Below, piece by piece: positions 1 to 11,490 of a DNA stretch of 64,000 nt (within the stretch, counting starts at the first letter, position 1; each line of letters begins with the position of its first letter). The position numbers and the translations under genes are program-made. The stretch comes from Adiantum capillus-veneris. Its lineage: Eukaryota > Streptophyta > Polypodiopsida > Polypodiales > Pteridaceae. The DNA lies in NCBI GenBank assembly GCA_014529385.2, contig CM043945.1, positions 152,185,741-152,249,740 of the forward strand, given 5' to 3'. The notes under the pieces were generated by a model. The model was given only the letters and a program-made list of their open reading frames with translations, did not search any database and had not been told where the DNA came from.

Positions 1-345
1 TGGGGGGCACACGATTCTAGTGCTTCCAAGGTTTATATTGTATGGCCAGATGGACAGGTTGACATGGATAGTGTCGAGACTGAGATGAGATAGCGGGTTC
101 GCCAGCTCGCGGAGGTGCAGTTTTCTAGCACCATCATGATGTCTTGGACTCATCAAGATCACAGCAAAATCAATTATATAGTGGAGACCATCATGAGAGA
201 GTATCGGCCTGCTCCGGGTTCAGCAGAGCATCCGAGGAGGTGGATCACGAATTTTGCACAGGACACCGTGAAACATCATCAAGATGCAGCTCGTCGGGCT
301 TTCAGGCAGGGCTCGTTGAAGCCTTCGGGAGTTTTCGATGGTTAG
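1..345 (+). pseudogene. Unknown ORF, 3' part, entering from the left edge
   Basis: One frame is open from base 1 to the stop at 345 apart from a TAG at 91-93. The first residues read like coding sequence (KVYIVWPDGQVDMDSVETEM), followed by a hydrophilic region containing IVETIMREYRP and a C-terminal SLKPSGVFDG. I do not recognise the family and see no catalytic motif. The GC content is higher than in the following DNA, which supports a coding origin. The in-frame TAG and the surrounding repeats suggest a decayed mobile-element ORF, but a host gene fragment is possible. The start lies outside the window. Confidence 0.35.
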
Positions 346-600
346 CATCGAATTCTGCATCGAAGTCACCTGTTTTTGTTGTAGTGAATTTTGATCATCG
401 TATTTATGTTTCGAATAGACATGCATTTATTTTCTCACAGTCTAGTAATTCAGCCTATATATTGAAACAAAGGAAAATTGACTATGCTTGATTGAGAATA
501 AGATCGATGTCTCAAAGATGTTTCCACGGTTTAGAGACTAAATGGTTGATATTACTAGTTTGAATGGTGCAATCCACAAACAACTATCAAAGTAGGTTGA
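346..600. other. No recognisable feature
   Basis: AT-rich sequence with many stops in all frames. I see no repeat, motif or coding signal here. Confidence 0.4.
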
Positions 601-1059
601 GTTGCAACCCTTTTGCTCAATTCAATTATCCTATTTGATAGCCCTTTGTTGTATATGGAGCACTAAAGTTCTACTCATTTTTTTGTGTCACCACAACAAA
701 ACCCAAGGCGAAAACAACCACAACCAACTAACTAGTCGCTCCAAAATCTATCAGATTATGTGTGGTAGAGGCCCACCAAGGAACACTAGTTGCTGAAAAA
801 ATTCTTTCATAGTATCTTACTAAACCTTGAGAAAATAAATTATAGAACAAGGCCAACCAAGCTTGTAAATGACCCTATAGCCAAAAAAGGATGGCCAAAG
901 CCTCATGTAAGACAAGGGAAGCTAGAGCCTGAGAGTCCACCACCCAACCATCCACTATATAGCATTGGCCCCTGGCCCTTTGCCTTAGTTGGACTCCCTT
1001 TCCACACTACCTAGCCCGGCCCTGCCCTTGTCTAGTCCGGCCTTGCCGGTGTCCTGACA
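601..1059 (-). repeat. Ty3/gypsy 3' LTR (minus strand), outer end uncertain
   Basis: On the minus strand a gypsy pol tail ends at 1060-1062 and is followed by an LTR start TGTCAGGACACC at 1059. A purine tract (GGGGGGAG, about 1063-1070) lies just upstream, as expected of a polypurine tract. Inside is a TATA-like CTATATAG at 955-962, suitably placed for the U3 promoter. The repeated GCCGG/GCCCGG words near 1010-1050 belong to its first part. The second LTR is not seen in the window, so the far end (here set near 601) is a guess. Confidence 0.5.
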
Positions 1060-1293
1060 TTACTCCCCCCTTAAAGAAGAGTTTTCATCCTCGAAAACAA
1101 AAGTGGGGAACTTCTTCTTGAGAACACTAATGTTTTCCCAAGTGGCATCCTTCATGGATCCAGCTGTTTGGTTTCCCGGAACACGGTTCCACAGGAGTTT
1201 CAATGAAACCAAGAGTAGCATCTTGATTTTCCACATTGTTGTCCATTTGCAACCATCTAGTGTGTAGACTCCATTTAGAATGTACATGAGCAT
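1060..1293 (-). pseudogene. pol: Ty3/gypsy Pol C-terminus, chromodomain-type tail
   Basis: The minus-strand peptide contains DATWENISVLKKKFPTF followed by VFEDENSSLRGE and a stop. This matches the end of plant chromovirus polyproteins, where a chromodomain (typically x-ATWE-x, then FP-x-FxxEDK) closes the integrase. The stop lies directly before the polypurine tract and LTR, the normal arrangement. Upstream (higher coordinates) the integrase body is too decayed to follow; only a short stretch near 1330-1390 (ADELGQQVTFIESEKRYSF-like) might belong to it. No function is left. Confidence 0.6.
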
Positions 1294-3676
1294 GCTAAAC
1301 GAGTTATCACGACAAAGATGTACCTGAAAGAGTACCGCTTTTCACTTTCGATGAAAGTAACTTGTTGACCTAACTCATCAGCCAAGTGTAAGTCCTTGAC
1401 TTGTTCTCAAATTTCATCAGTAAACAACCCCACCCTAACGAGTGTCAAGGTTGAGAACCTGACTTATACATGAAGAGGCTACCTAGTCGCAACATGTGTT
1501 AACTGATAGTAAGTAAACTCCAAGAAGAGCGATAAATGCTTATTAATTGGAATTCTTGGTGCTAATGTACGCACTTTTCATATCCTTTAGCCCAAGATTA
1601 CACTTTGTAATCTGCCTATCCCCTTGGATACTGATAGTACTGAGGTGTGTTTCCCCCACGGTTTACAGACAGTCTTCCCAGATGACTGGTAAAGGGGAAA
1701 TTTGCAATATGGTATAACATTGTCAAGGAATCAACAATGTCTGGAATAACCATCATGGTGAACTTAAAAAATCCACAAACACCCAAACCGAGCCATGACC
1801 TCTATTGGTGATTAGTAGACCCCAAAAGTAATCTCATAGAGATATTGCACATAGATTGCAAAATGATTCATAAGCAATAACTTGAGGAATATGCATGCCG
1901 TTCCAAATCAGCCTTTGCTAAACACTAGGGTCCATAACACCTAGTGTGCACGCATTCAACAGAAAACAGATTGGAACCTAGATATCCATGATCCTCCTTG
2001 CAGTACTTATGGCGAATGTGATGTGCGTAGCACACAGTAAAGAGGAACGTAAATAGTTCTGAAAAAAAACTAAATACTTGTGGTGGTAATCATTTTCAAG
2101 CCTTGCTGAAATGTTTGAACGGCAATAGAAGATGAAACATTAATCACTTCTAGGGACAACAATGAAACTTTTTAATCACTCGGAGCCTTGCTATATGTAT
2201 AAACAATCATCTATAATGTTGTTTAGCAATACTTGTAGCTGAACAAGTCATTCTAAGTATCCGACGATTTTTGGCCACTAAAATTGCTTTTGATACATTG
2301 TGTTGAAAATGGTCTAGAAAATAGATTTGACCAGCACCTCGGGACTTTGTCATGACACATAATTGAAATAATGGCACTAGTGTCAATCCAGAGACTCATA
2401 TTCTCCACATGTGGAATATGTTTCATGTAAGGATGTGTAAAAAGAACATCCTTCAAGTACAAGATGTACTTGTGTGTGGAGGTAACTCTAAACACTCTGC
2501 GACAAGAGTGAAAGGAACCCTCATTCTTTGCTCCACACTGGCTAAACAGAACTCCTTGAGTTCCTAGACCATGTTGTATCCCATGTGACGACATGTGCCA
2601 AATCGAATCCTACAAGTGGATTCATAACAGAATAATGTACTTTGGACACTACCATCCAAAATGCTTGTTTCGACATGCCCTTGGCATGGCCGTGGGGATT
2701 GAACTTAAATTTCAGTTACCCGTATTCAAATGCACAGGAGTACAACCCCCACCTATGAAAAAACTAAGCAACATTGCACTAGAAACCCTGGGTGTTGCCT
2801 TCGCAATCCAAACCCGTTGGGTAGAATCTACGTAGTCAAACCCCTTGGTAAGACCCTTTGTAGAAACTGCTCAATTAGTAGGTAATGGTAACCAACATAG
2901 TTAACCGTGTATAGAATGATGAGAATCAACCTGAAAAGTTGGATTTTTCCGCTACCGTGTGGTAGATTGCAGAATTCTTTCCTTGAAAGTATAATGGGAA
3001 TATATCAAACTGTGATCTTCAATGCCTATGGGGTGATTTAGTAAGCACCAGCGGGATCTCACCCCAAAAAAATGCGTCCATAAATACTCGTAGTGCTATA
3101 GAGAGGGAGAACAAGAAATCCACATAAGTGAGATGCCTTGCTCGTATCAAAACAGACTTGTGGTCTCAAGTGTTTTTGCTGCCTCTAGACCCATGGTATA
3201 GATCAACTGAAGAGTATCAAAAACTCAACTAGAGCATCACACTAAAAATATATAGTGCAAAAATGACACCCTAATCTTCCGAAATGACAAGACTCTTGAT
3301 CATCCACTAATGTCAATGTATTCGATGTGTACTCCACTAGGCATATCTGTTCGATCATAAAAACAATCCCCCAGGGAATGCCAACCATTGGGTCATATCC
3401 GAGATCTGACAATGACTCCTAGTCAGCATGTGTGGTGCATAGCCCTTATGGAAATTAGTGTTCACTCAAGGAAACGATGAAGACTATTGTAGAGGGCGTC
3501 TTGCCCAATTTCTAGCTGAGAGTTATAGACACCTTGGCTCATGCTGCCTCCCAAGAAAAACATGTCTCAAAAATTGCGTAGAAAGTTTTCATTATTCATG
3601 GAGAGAAATAAGAAAGAGAGACAGAAAGTGATGGGCTGAGGAACTTTCCTTAAGTGACGAGTTTGTATTTGTTGTG
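1294..3676. other. Decayed repeat DNA, probably body of the minus-strand gypsy element
   Basis: Short ORFs only, none with recognisable motifs. By position it should hold the remains of the integrase and RT of the element whose tail is at 1060-1293, but I cannot read them. No tRNA, microsatellite or strong inverted repeat was seen. Confidence 0.3.
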
Positions 3677-3911
3677 CCCCATCTATGTGCTCTGACGCAT
3701 ATTATGCCTGACTTGCAGCTTATCCTATAAACATGAAACAATCTTCCTGTATAACGCTCTCATCGATAGAGGGAATAGAAAACACAAGCCATAACCCATC
3801 TATGTGCTCTGACGCATCTTATGCCTGACTTGCATCTTATCCTATAAGCATGCAACAATCTTCCTGTATAACACTCTCATCAATAGAGGGAACATAAAAC
3901 ACAAGCCATAG
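3677..3911. repeat. Tandem duplication, two units of about 115 bp
   Basis: The words ATCTATGTGCTCTGACGCAT, CTTATCCTATAA, CAATCTTCCTGTATAAC and CACAAGCCATA occur twice in the same order, starting at 3681 and 3796. The copies differ at a handful of positions. No coding potential. Confidence 0.85.
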
Positions 3912-5393
3912 GCTTGACCCTCTTACCATGTATGGGATCATGAATTTACAAATGACTTAATATGGCACTTTGCCTATGAAATAGGTCCTAGACAGAGTGT
4001 CTAGTGTGATAGCGTAAGCGTAATCTTTGAAGCGGTGGAATTTATGCCACCTGCTTAGCATGCCTTGCATATAGATTTGAAAGCCCTTGGCGAGAGTGAT
4101 GGCCTCAAACGTGAGAATCAAAACCATAAGTGCCTTGAACAGTTAAGACTGGTAGGGATTCTGTGAGCTGATACTTCCATTTGGCTAGTTTCCCAAACTT
4201 GTGTGCCACTGCCCGTGATGCCAAGTCATTGGGTAGTACCTTGGCACAAGGGAGAAGCCTTGCTTCAAATAAAATTACCAAAGCACTTTGCTTTGCACAA
4301 TGACAGTAATTGCCAAGTAAAGTGTAAACAGAGAAACCAAGAAGACCTTAAACTTGGCTAGCCTGGTGGTTGTTGCTGCAACTAGTTATCATGAAATTTG
4401 GAAGAAAAAACTCATTCCAAAATGGCTCATAGCCATACTTGCATAGATGCCCTTGTATGTCCTACACACCCATCTGGTACATAATGAAATAACCTGCAAT
4501 AGGAAATAACCTGCAAATATATCGCCAATTTTCGTGCCAATTTTGTATGCGCATAGCATAGGCCGGTCATGGAAGTCTTTTTCTTTGCATGATACTTTTC
4601 AGTAGACCCACTTTGGATGCTATCATGACTCAGAGCTATAGATACTCTTGCTCATCGACAATGTCCTGCTTGGCTTGATTACAGAGACAAATCCTTGCAC
4701 CAGGGAAAACAAGCCCAAAAAATTTGCTTGATAGCTTCTTGAAATGGTCGTTAATGGTAGATCCTGTTGAGCAGCTGTTGCCTTCTTCATCAAGATTAGC
4801 AATAAACTGTGTCGATCTCCTTGATATTCTCTAGCACTACTCTACCCTAACCTTTGCGAGGCATGGACAGAAGCCTTGTTGTGAAACGAGATCATGTCGT
4901 ATGCAAGCCTTGCTTGATTTTGGTCGTCGAACCAGTCATTGGTATTTGGACAACCAAAGTTTGCTAAACACAACCCTCGGCATGATCCAACCATGCAAGG
5001 TTTTAATGCCCTCCTATTCAGAAGCAATTTGTCGTATTGGCCACAGTGCTTGCATTTTCGAGCATCTATGAACCTCGAACCATGTGTACTCTTGAGCCAA
5101 AGCTTTGCACAAAATGTCACAAGCCATGCTTGTGTTTGGAGTGCTGAACGTGCAATCATGCATAAGAATCGTCCAAGACATGCTGTGCATGCTTGCTTTA
5201 GTCACAAAAAGCTGGCGTGACAAAAGAACCTTGTGCTTACCGTCTCAGTAATCCCACGAATTTACATGCTATGTTGCCAATATCTTGCATGTGGCATGAC
5301 CATGCATGCCCAGCGTTTTGCAGCTCTAGCAATTGCTTGCACTTGTATCCAACTCGAAGTCTAAACAGGATTGACAGAAAAGTGTGTATACCA
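3912..5393. other. Unassigned repeat-like DNA
   Basis: No convincing gene. The stretch 4840-5390 is rich in words such as CCTTGCTTG, TTGCATG and CATGC. Similar vocabulary returns on the far side of the copia element (10,800-10,990: GGCCTTGCCTG, AAGCCTTGCTTC), so the copia element may have landed inside an older repeat that continues on both sides. Confidence 0.3.
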
Positions 5394-6305
5394 TGTTGGG
5401 GTATAAAGCCCAATGTGGTCGGTGTGCTCAGAATTTCATTCTGAGGTCATCTCGGTCACCGTTCGGCTTCGACAAAGTTCTGCGCAGGCCATTTTCGACT
5501 ACGTGGTCTCAGCGGGTGCAGATCCGACTCTGCAAATTTGGGGTTTTCGGCCTACGACTGCAGGTGCTGAGGATATCGACACTCCCAGAGTGTTGATTTG
5601 TGGCTGTCTACACATCGAAGGATGGCTCACAGTTCTTGGAGGCGTGTCACATACGACACGGGCGCATCTACACACAGACTGTAGGCGACATCCACTAGTT
5701 CATCAGGTAGCTTGTGTTTGCTGCTTGATATTCCAGATTTCATCCTGACATTGCAGGTACTTCCACATGGGATGTATTGTCAGAGATGATGTATGTCTCT
5801 TGAGGGTTTGCTGGCTGTGAGTCACGCAGCAAACAACCGCCGCAGCGGTAACAGCATACAGTGGGAAATTTGTGGATGTATGACTTTGTGGGAAGTCTAT
5901 GTACTGTCAGATTTACTGCAGCCTTTGTTGAGGGTCGAGTGAGGTTTTATTGAGCTGGGGGATTCTCGAATGTTGAGATCCTTTTGGTGATACAGGTCTT
6001 GGAGTGATCCCTCGAGCACCCTTAGATAGGCAGCTAGGATGTATTGACTGTGAGTTAGACAGTTGGGATTGCATCTTTGCTTTACTGCCGTTGAGGCATT
6101 GTCGCAGTCTATGCTTACAGGACAGTGACAGGACAGTCACAGACAGTACAGGTGTAGGACAGGTTTACCCACAGCTTACAATGTTAGAGAGACAGTGGTT
6201 TTTTGAGCGGTTTTTGGGTCTGTTTTTAGTACACCAGATCCATTTTACAAAGGAGACTCTGCCAAAATTTTTGCAGAATCTGAAGCTTTCTTGGTTCATT
6301 TGACA
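5394..6305 (+). repeat. Copia 5' LTR and leader, not matching the 3' LTR beyond 28 bp
   Basis: Begins TGTTGGGGTATAAAGCCC. A PBS-like TGGTTCAGAGGTC follows at 6315-6327, similar to the plant copia initiator-Met site TGGTATCAGAGC, so the LTR would end near 6305 (TTTGACA). After the first 28 bases the sequence does not resemble the 3' LTR. Two related stretches, one near 6240 and one near 6328 (TTTACAARGGARACTCTG), form a short direct repeat beside the PBS. Either the left part was replaced by recombination or the true LTR is much shorter. Confidence 0.4.
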
Positions 6306-6389
6306 GGTTGATATTGGTTCAGAGGTCAGTTTACAAGGGAAACTCTGTCGAATTTTTCCCAGGAAAGTAAACTACTGTGAAGCATAGCT

Positions 6390-7409
6390 ATGGCTGGATC
6401 ACAAGGCACTGCTCTTTACAATATCAAGAAGCTGGATGGAACCAATTTCCCATTGTGGAAGAAGCAGATTTGGCATGTGTTGGTACAAAAGAAGCAGATA
6501 AAACCTATAAATCTCAAGGGGATAAAACCAGAAGATATGGACGAAGATGAATGGAGCGAAATGGATGAATTGGCACTTTCTACCATTATGCTGACTTTGG
6601 CAGAAAGTGTTTACTTCAATGTAGCAGACGAGATGTCGGCTTATCAAGCATGGTTAGAGTTGAGTGATCTTTATGAGAAGCAGAGTGCAGCTTCACAGGT
6701 ATACTGGCTCAAGAATCTTGTTGACTTGAAGATGAAAGAAGGGACACCTATGTCCAATCATCTAAATGAATTCAACACAATCTATAGTCAGTTGTCAGCT
6801 CAAGGTGTCAAGTTTGATGAACCTGTTAGAGCTATGTTCCTGTTGATCACATTGCCGGAAAGTTGGGACACTTTTCGCACAACTTTGAGTAATTCTGCAC
6901 CTCCAGATGGTTTGAACATAGCAGGTGTAGAAGGAAGTCTGCTTACTGAAGAAACCAATAGAAAGACAATGGACAAAGGCAAAGGAACAACCTTAGTTGT
7001 CAGGGGAAGGACCAAAGAAAAGTACAAAGGTGGAAAGAGGAATCAGTCTCGTAGCAAGTCCCGCAGTGCTAAAGGCAAGAGTGACATAGAATGCTACCAT
7101 TGTGGCAAGAAGGGTCACATGAAAAGAGACTGCAGAGAATGGAAAGCAGAAAAAGGCAAAGAGAAAGCTGAAGACTATGGTGAGAAGAACAAGTGCTCAG
7201 TGAAGATTCAAGAAATAAATGTGACAAACACTATTGCAGAGGATGACAGTCTAGTGTCAGGAGACATCTACTTCTTGAAGAATACAATGGACTCAACTCT
7301 TCTTACAGCATCTGATGGAAATGCACTGAGTGACTGGATTATAGACTCAGGGGCATCACTTCATGTGTCTCCAAACAAGGAGTGGTTTACCTCTTATGTG
7401 ACCACTTAA
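6390..7409 (+). pseudogene. gag: Copia Gag with zinc knuckle and protease start
   Basis: The start at 6390 gives a normal copia Gag N-terminus (LDGTNFPLWKKQI, residues about 15-27). The UBN2-like Gag body covers roughly residues 20-180. A CCHC zinc knuckle CYHCGKKGHMKRDC is near residues 235-248. Protease begins with WIIDSGASLHVS (active-site DSGA, about residue 318). A TAA at 7407-7409 cuts the protease; the frame continues to the next segment without shift. In life, Gag coats the RNA in cytoplasmic particles and protease would cut the polyprotein. Confidence 0.85.
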
Positions 7410-8342
7410 GATCATGTTCGGCTAGGCAATGGGAAGACATGTGAGATCTTAGGTGTTGGAGATGTTCAATTGAAGTTTCAGAATGGCTCTTCTTTCATGC
7501 TGAAGAATGTGAGACATGTTCGCGCAATTACAAAGAGCTTGATCAGCACAGGTTTACTTGATGATGCTGGCTACGTCACCACTTTTGGACGAAACATGTG
7601 GAAGATATCCAAGGGTTCTATGATAGTAGCACATGGAGTAAATTCTGGAGGACTTTACATGATTTATGTATCAAATGTCTCTAAAAATGTAATCAATGTA
7701 ACCGAGCAGCCGAACGTTTCTTTGTGGCATAGCCGGTTAGGACATATGTCCAAGAAGGGAATGTAAATCTTGTCTCGTTCTGGTTATTTGCCTGGCTTTT
7801 CATTTAATGATTTTGAATTCTGTGAACATTGTCTGTATGGTAAGCAAACACAGCAGCCACATAAGCATAGAAGCAGTAGAAGAGATACACAGTTGGCACT
7901 TGTTCATAGTGATTTGTGTGGACCTATGCCTAACCTATCTCTAGGGGGAGCTTCTTACTTTATGACATTTATAGATGATTACTCGAGGAAAGTATGGGTT
8001 TACTTTCTCAAGAACAAGGATGAAGCGTTTAGTGTTTTCAAAACGTTTGTGACACTTGTGGAGAATCAGAGTGGCAAGAAGCTTAAATGCTTACGCACTG
8101 ACAATGGTGGAGAGTATGTTTCAAAGGCCTTTCAGGACTTTTGTGAGTCAAAAGGTATAAAACGTGAACTTACTGCTCCTTACAATCCTCCTCAAAATGG
8201 TGTTGCTGAGAGGATGAATAGGACCATACAAGAGAAGGTCAAAAGTATGTTGTCTAATGCACAGCTGCCAAATGGGTTTTGGGCTGAAGCTGTATCAACA
8301 GCTGTTCATCTTGTAAATAGATCTCCTAGCAAGGTTTTGTAG
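7410..8342 (+). pseudogene. pol: Copia protease end, GAG-pre-integrase domain and integrase
   Basis: In frame with the previous segment. Protease continues with VRLGNGKTCEILGVGDV, then the GAG-pre-integrase motif LWHSRLGHMSKKGM. Stops lie at 7764-7766 (TAA) and 8340-8342 (TAG). The integrase shows a zinc-binding remnant (FCEHCLYGKQ) and a catalytic core with LVHSDLCGPM (first Asp), CLRTDNGGEYVS (second Asp) and PQNGVAERMNRTI (Glu). All three catalytic acids are present. Integrase would insert the cDNA in the nucleus; here translation cannot pass the stops. Confidence 0.85.
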
Positions 8343-9959
8343 AAGGATTCAGTGCCAGAGATGGTATGGTCAGGCAAAATGCCCTCATACAAGCATCTCA
8401 GAGTCTTTGGCTGTGAGGCATATACTCACGTTCCAAAGGAATTTAGGAACAAACTTGAGCCAAAGAGTAGAAAGTGCATCTTTCTAGGCTATGGTAATTC
8501 TGGTGAGATGGGGTACAGACTTTGGGATCCCGAATCCATAAAGGTTGTACGCAGCAATGATGTTCACTTTAATGAATCCAAATATCATTCTAAACCAGAG
8601 AGGGTTGAGGAGATTAGAAGAGTTGTCTTCCAAGAAGATGGACCTGCACGTGCAAGACAAAATGTCAGGGCTCAAGAGGAGCAAGGAGAGGATAGAGTGG
8701 AACCACAGGTTGTGGCTCATCCTGAGCCACCTAATGTGCGTAGATCTGAATGTGTCACGCGACCTCCTGATAGGTTTGTTCCATCTATGAACTTTGTCAT
8801 GTTGACTGATTGCAATGAGCCTTCATGTTACAAGGAAGCAGTGCAAATGAAGGACTCCGGGAATTGGCAATTGGCCATGCAGTTAGAGATGACAGCTCTG
8901 CATAAAAACAAGACATGGAAGCTAGCTAAATTACCACAGGGCAAAAAGGCTCTACCTTGTAAATGGGTTTACAGGTATAAGATCACCGCTCATGATAGTC
9001 AGTCAAAGTACAAAGCAAGGCTTGTTGCCAAGGGCTTTAAGCAAGAACAAGGCATTGACTTTGATGAAGTCTTCTCTCCGGTGGTCAAGATGACTACATT
9101 GAGATGCTTTCTTGCATTGGTTGCCATATTAGATTTGGTGTTGCACCAAATGGATGTCAAGACAACGTTCTTGCATGGTGATTTAGATGTGGAAATTTAC
9201 ATGCAGCAGCCAGAAGGGTTTGTTGAGAAAGGCAAGAAAGATTGGGTATGTCAGTTGTTAAAGAGTCTTTATGGCTTAAAACAATCACCGAGGGCATGGT
9301 ACCATAAATTCCACAAGTTTATGATTTCTCAAGGCTACAAACGTAGTGAGTTCGATCACTATCTATATACAAAGAAGGCTAAGGATGGTAGTTGGCTGAT
9401 CCTTATTTTGTATGCGGATGACATGTTGATTGCTGGCAAGCACTTGGAAGAAATTTCAGCTTTGAAGTCAAAGATGGCAAAATCGTTTGACATGAAAGAC
9501 ATGGGTGAGGCAAGTCATATACTTGTTATGCGTATTGAGAGAGACAGATCAAAGAAGTTGATCTGGTTATCTCAAACAGAGTATATTGACAAGGTTTTGC
9601 AACATTTCAATATGGAGAAGGGAAAGGCACTGAGTGTTCCATTGCCACCATATGTGAAACTTAGCAAACAAGATTGTCCTGTGTCTGAGGAAGAACAGGC
9701 TGAAATGGATAAGATTCCATATGCGTCTGCAGTGGGTAGTTTGATGTATGCAATGATTGCTACTCGCCCAGACATTGCATTTGCAGTGGGAGTAGTAAGT
9801 CGATACATGTCAAACCCAGGCAAGAAACATTGGGAAGCACTGAAAGGAATATTGAGATACGTGAAAGCTACAAAGAGTATGCGTAAATGCTATGGGAGTC
9901 AGGAGCTAAGTGTAAAGGGTTTTACAGACTCAGATTATGCAGGTGACTTAGACAACTGA
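8343..9959 (+). pseudogene. pol: Copia reverse transcriptase
   Basis: Same frame as above, after the TAG at 8342. It starts in the integrase-RT linker (LRVFGCEAYTHVPKE) and continues into RVT_2-type RT: KWVYRYK, ARLVAKGFKQEQGIDFDEVF, MDVKTTFLHGDL (catalytic Asp), SLYGLKQSPRAWY and LILYADDMLIA, whose YADD box is intact. The connection ends TDSDYAGDLDN. A TGA at 9957-9959 stands where copia elements usually have Arg (DNRRSTSG), so CGA to TGA is likely. No frameshift was seen over the whole segment. Confidence 0.88.
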
Positions 9960-10370
9960 AGGTCTACGTCAAGGTATGTCTTTACATTGGCTGGTGGAGT
10001 AGTATCATGGCGTTCTAGATTACAAGATTGTGTTACTCAGTCTACTACAGAGGCTGAATATGTTGCAGCATCAGAGGCATACAAAGAATCAATTTGGCTT
10101 AATCGACTAGTAACAGATTTGGGAATCAAAGAAGAGATGCCTGTGTTATATTGTGATAGTCAAAGTGCTATACAATTGGCTCGCAATCCAGTTTATCACT
10201 CAAAGACAAAGCATGTGGATGTGAAGTATCATTTCATTAGGGAAATGCTCGAGGATAAGCAACTTCATCTTGTCAAAGTTCACACCACGAAAAATCCTTC
10301 TGATCTACTTACAAAAGGACTTCCCTCAGAGAGCTTTGCGCATTTTCGCAAGCAGTTAGGTGTAGGGTAG
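9960..10370 (+). pseudogene. pol: Copia RNase H
   Basis: Continues in frame after the TGA. RNase H motifs: STTEAEYVAASEA (catalytic Glu), CDSQSAIQLARNP (Asp) and HVDVKYHFIREM, ending DLLTKGLPSESFAHFRKQLGV. It ends normally at 10,368-10,370, about 75 bp before the polypurine tract. RNase H removes the RNA template during reverse transcription. Confidence 0.85.
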
Positions 10371-10445
10371 TACATCACTTCTCTACATCTCTTGTATATT
10401 AGCTTGTATAGTAGCTTCTCTCACACTTAAAGTACCACATTGGAC

Positions 10446-10459
10446 TTTAAGTGGGAGGT
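10446..10459 (+). promoter_or_regulatory. Polypurine tract of the copia element
   Basis: The purine-rich AAGTGGGAGG lies directly before the 3' LTR start TGTTGGGG, as is usual in plant copia elements; it primes plus-strand DNA synthesis. It sits in the loop of a stem whose arms are 10,434-10,449 and 10,470-10,485 (ACCACATTGG pairs with CCAATGTGGT, and CTTTA with TAAAG). Confidence 0.65.
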
Positions 10460-10651
10460 TGTTGGGGTATAAAGCCCAATGTGGTCGCCCAGGTAAGTGG
10501 GCAGGCTGCCAGGTATGTACACATATTCTTTTGTAAAAACCTAATAAGAAATTACTATGCTCTACACATTACAGTAGAGCGAGTTCACCATATCATCGTG
10601 CTCTTCTTCTCGCACTCTCTCTCACGTCGCACTTCCGCTCGTACTCCTTCA
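10460..10651 (+). repeat. Copia 3' LTR, right border uncertain
   Basis: Starts TGTTGGGGTATAAAGCCC, identical to the 5' LTR for 28 bases, then diverges completely. If TACCA at 10,652 is the target duplication the LTR is 192 bp and ends CTTCA. A later AATAAAG at about 10,710 and a CA at about 10,759 would allow a longer LTR near 300 bp. Confidence 0.4.
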
Positions 10652-11276
10652 TACCATTCCTCAACCATGTCGAGGAAGATCATTTTTGACAAACTAGTGT
10701 AAGTTTAGGAATAAAGAATACATGTACTCTCTACAATTCTCCTTGGAAACGCTTGGATGCAGCATGCCAATACGGACCTGAATGAAACAACTAGTCGTCC
10801 GTGCCGAGCATCTTTGCTCTACATGTCACAGGCCTTGCCTGTATTTTCATGCACCCGGCCTTGCCTGACCTGAAGGTCCAACAACGGGAATTGCATATTG
10901 TTGTAGTTCAGATTACAAAGCCTTGCTTCACATTTAATTCGTGTGCATCTTGCACGATTGCCCACAATTTCCATAAGCTTGGATTACTCCACGACGGTGA
11001 ATGAATCCAACCAAAAAAGATACAAGGCTATTTTGGGAATTTCTAAAATTTGAGGGCTATTTTGAGAATTTCCACAAATTAGAGGGGTTACTATGATAAC
11101 TTTTCCTTGAAAAAAATAGCATTTTTGAAAATGAGTTGGATTCCAAGCTTTTGTGAATGATTTATTTTTTGTTGTCGTTTGTCTTAGTTGCACCTACAAT
11201 TGCTGCGTTTTGCCCATTTGCTGCTTCCTGACCATAGGATCATGCCCACACAATCCAGTTCTTGCTAAATATTAGA
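10652..11276. other. No gene seen
   Basis: Contains CCTTGCCTG-type words shared with 4840-5390, and a short direct repeat of GGCTATTTTGRGAATTTC near 11,025-11,075. Otherwise unremarkable. Confidence 0.3.
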
Positions 11277-11303
11277 CTCTCAAGGATATGGGATCCTTGA
11301 GAG
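11277..11303. repeat. Short hairpin
   Basis: CTCTCAAGGAT and ATCCTTGAGAG face each other across a loop of about 5 bases. Function unknown. Confidence 0.7.
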
Positions 11304-11381
11304 CCTACCACGTAGCCGCTGGGACAACCTACTGAGTCAATAATCCGGTTAGTTGTTTGTTCCACCAAACATGTTTGAACA

Positions 11382-11490
11382 TAGGCTACAAATGAGCAGG
11401 AACTCTGTTCAACACAACTCGATATCCAAACTAGGGTAGGCTACAAATGAGCTCAAACTCTGTTCAACACAAATCACGATTCAAACCAAC
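11382..11490. repeat. Tandem duplication, two units of 55 bp
   Basis: TAGGCTACAAATGAGC followed by AACTCTGTTCAACACAA occurs at 11,382 and 11,437. The rest of 11,304-12,270 shows no gene that I can support. Confidence 0.75.

Larger units (their letters stand above)
5394..10651 (+). mobile_element. Ty1/copia LTR retrotransposon, nearly complete but inactivated
   Basis: The order LTR start, PBS-like site, gag, protease, integrase, RT, RNase H, polypurine tract, LTR start is the classic copia order (integrase before RT). The two LTRs begin with the same 28 bases (5394-5421 and 10,460-10,487), starting TGTTGGGG. The reading frame is continuous from 6390 to 10,370 (1,327 codons) with four stop codons and no frameshift. 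The right end is uncertain; a possible 5-bp target duplication TACCA lies at 5389-5393 and 10,652-10,656, which would set the end at 10,651. A 5-base match is weak evidence. Confidence 0.8.

Noticed and set aside
6390-10370. Stops in the copia frame repaired by U-to-C RNA editing, as known in fern organelles
   Set aside because: This is a nuclear-type retrotransposon; such editing is known from organelles. Ordinary mutation explains the stops.
5389-10656. TACCA as a firm target duplication of the copia element
   Set aside because: A 5-base match within some 300 candidate bases is easily due to chance; kept only as a possibility.
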